Shown here piece after piece: positions 63,402 through 64,000 of a stretch of 64,000 nt of DNA. A program made the translations under genes and the position numbers. Under the pieces are notes generated by a model. That model had not been told where the DNA came from and made no database searches. It saw only the letters and a list, made by a program, of their open reading frames with translations. This DNA is from Aestuariivirga sp. GTDB lineage: Bacteria > Pseudomonadota > Alphaproteobacteria > Rhizobiales > Aestuariivirgaceae. Positions within the stretch are counted from its first letter, which is position 1, and every line of letters starts with the position of its first letter. Location: assembly GCF_020252395.1 (NCBI RefSeq), contig NZ_JADCDB010000010.1, positions 1-64,000 on the forward strand. Reading direction: 5' to 3'.

Positions 63402-63559
63402 AGGATGCGATGACCAATACCCCCTTCGGCCCGGAAGACATGGCGCGCCGCAAGAAGCGCGCCATCGCCATGGCGCTTATCCTCGTGGCACTCGTGGTGC
63501 TGTTCTTCGTGACGACCGTCGTCCGCCTCGGCGGCTCTATCGCGATGCGGAGCATGTGA
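63398..63559 (+). CDS. Small single-span protein of the oxidase operon (CoxF-like)
   Basis: A 53-residue protein. ATG 63398 overlaps the ctaB stop and its own stop overlaps ctaG, so it is clearly translated. N-terminal '[30 protein letters not shown]' (basic, then hydrophobic) continues into one membrane segment (about 23-43), with a short tail. A tiny membrane protein occupies this position in many rhizobial oxidase operons; the function is unclear, perhaps assembly. The track ORF start at 63293 is inside ctaB and is not real. Confidence 0.8.
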   Translation: MKDAMTNTPFGPEDMARRKKRAIAMALILVALVVLFFVTTVVRLGGSIAMRSM

Positions 63560-64000
63560 TGAAGCAGCAGCGCAATGTCCGCGTCGTTGTGTTGTCGGCC
63601 GCCACCGTGGCGGGGATGATCGGCCTCACCTATGCCTCGGTGCCGCTCTACCGTCTGTTCTGCCAGGTTACGGGCTATGGTGGCACGGTGCAGCGCGCCG
63701 ATGCCGCGCCCGGCCAAGTGCTGGACAAAACGGTCTCGGTGCGCTTCGACGCCAACACCTCCGGCAAGCTGGACTGGGCCTTTCACCCCGTGCAGAGCGC
63801 GGTGAAGGTGAAGTTCGGGGAACAGTCCATGGCCTATTACGAGGCCATTAACCAGTCCGGCCGCACGGTCACCGGCACTGCGGTGTTCAATGTGTCGCCG
63901 CCGCAGGCCGGCGCGTACTTCAACAAGATCGAGTGCTTCTGCTTCACCGAGCAGGCGCTGAAGCCCGGCGAAAAGATCGAGATGCCCGTAATGTTCTTTG
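63559..64000 (+). CDS. ctaG: Cytochrome c oxidase assembly protein CtaG/Cox11 (cut by window edge)
   Basis: Not in the ORF track because the frame runs off the right edge; 147 residues are visible. ATG 63559 overlaps the previous stop (TGATG). A single membrane anchor (about 8-28) precedes 'ASVPLYRLFCQVTGYGGT', the periplasmic domain, and 'AYFNKIECFCFTEQALKPGEKIEMPVMF', whose C-F-C is the copper-binding motif. It delivers copper to CuB of subunit I. About 50 C-terminal residues should lie beyond the window. Confidence 0.95.
   Translation, partial: MKQQRNVRVVVLSAATVAGMIGLTYASVPLYRLFCQVTGYGGTVQRADAAPGQVLDKTVSVRFDANTSGKLDWAFHPVQSAVKVKFGEQSMAYYEAINQSGRTVTGTAVFNVSPPQAGAYFNKIECFCFTEQALKPGEKIEMPVMFF

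Overview
The window is a gene-dense, GC-rich chromosomal segment from an alphaproteobacterium, most likely of the Hyphomicrobiales (Rhizobiales). Supporting signs are an IalB-family exported protein, a plant-type (GCS2) glutamate-cysteine ligase, a ctaC-ctaD-ctaB-small ORF-ctaG oxidase operon, the HAD-ribF pair, a DUF1127 gene divergent from a LysR gene, and rhizobial-type intergenic palindromes. I cannot name a genus. I saw no rRNA, tRNA, CRISPR array or prophage. The only mobile DNA is the end of an IS256-family element at the left edge, whose transposase seems to have lost its catalytic glutamate.

Left third (0.6-23 kb). A PLP-dependent ornithine/lysine-type decarboxylase diverges from an Lrp regulator and is followed by an HtrA protease and RarA. 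A pyrimidine/nitrogen scavenging block comes next: a CodA-like deaminase, RutR with a near-consensus RutR box, an NMT1-type ABC importer, dihydropyrimidinase, a lytic transglycosylase with a small membrane protein, an N-carbamoyl-amino-acid amidohydrolase, an M20 hydrolase and a RidA protein. This is the hydrolytic half of reductive pyrimidine degradation plus uptake and control; the first enzyme, dihydropyrimidine dehydrogenase, is not in the window. Amine and D-amino-acid oxidation follows: a PuuB-like FAD oxidase, DadA, a trimethylamine-dehydrogenase-family flavoprotein and an N-carbamoylputrescine amidase.

Middle (23-45 kb). A sugar or polyol catabolic island holds a TIM-barrel isomerase, a Gfo/Idh/MocA dehydrogenase, a five-gene ABC importer plus an extra membrane protein, two SDR dehydrogenases and a rhamnose-mutarotase-like protein. 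The importer's two ATPases have complementary motif losses that predict one live and one dead ATP site. A three-gene operon of D-tagatose-3-epimerase-like, UPF0261 (Tm-1-like) and duplicated SRPBCC proteins follows, then a nickel-permease-like protein. Next is a polyamine-type ABC importer with an MBL-fold hydrolase, divergent from a TetR regulator, and an omega-amino acid:pyruvate transaminase with a textbook promoter. That transaminase could take the beta-alanine produced by the pyrimidine block.

Right third (45-64 kb). This is mostly housekeeping: a degenerate EAL membrane protein, a HAD hydrolase and ribF, CysQ and DUF4170 followed by what looks like a decayed transporter stub beside a palindromic repeat, PmbA/TldE, UbiA, RsmE, GshA, LysR/DUF1127, a MATE exporter, a HAD hydrolase, TldD, IalB, and the start of the aa3-type cytochrome c oxidase operon, which runs off the right edge inside ctaG.

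The most notable observations are the asymmetric ATPase pair, the RutR-controlled transporter cluster, the UPF0261 operon, and the TMADH-family enzyme with glutamine where the canonical enzyme has Tyr60.
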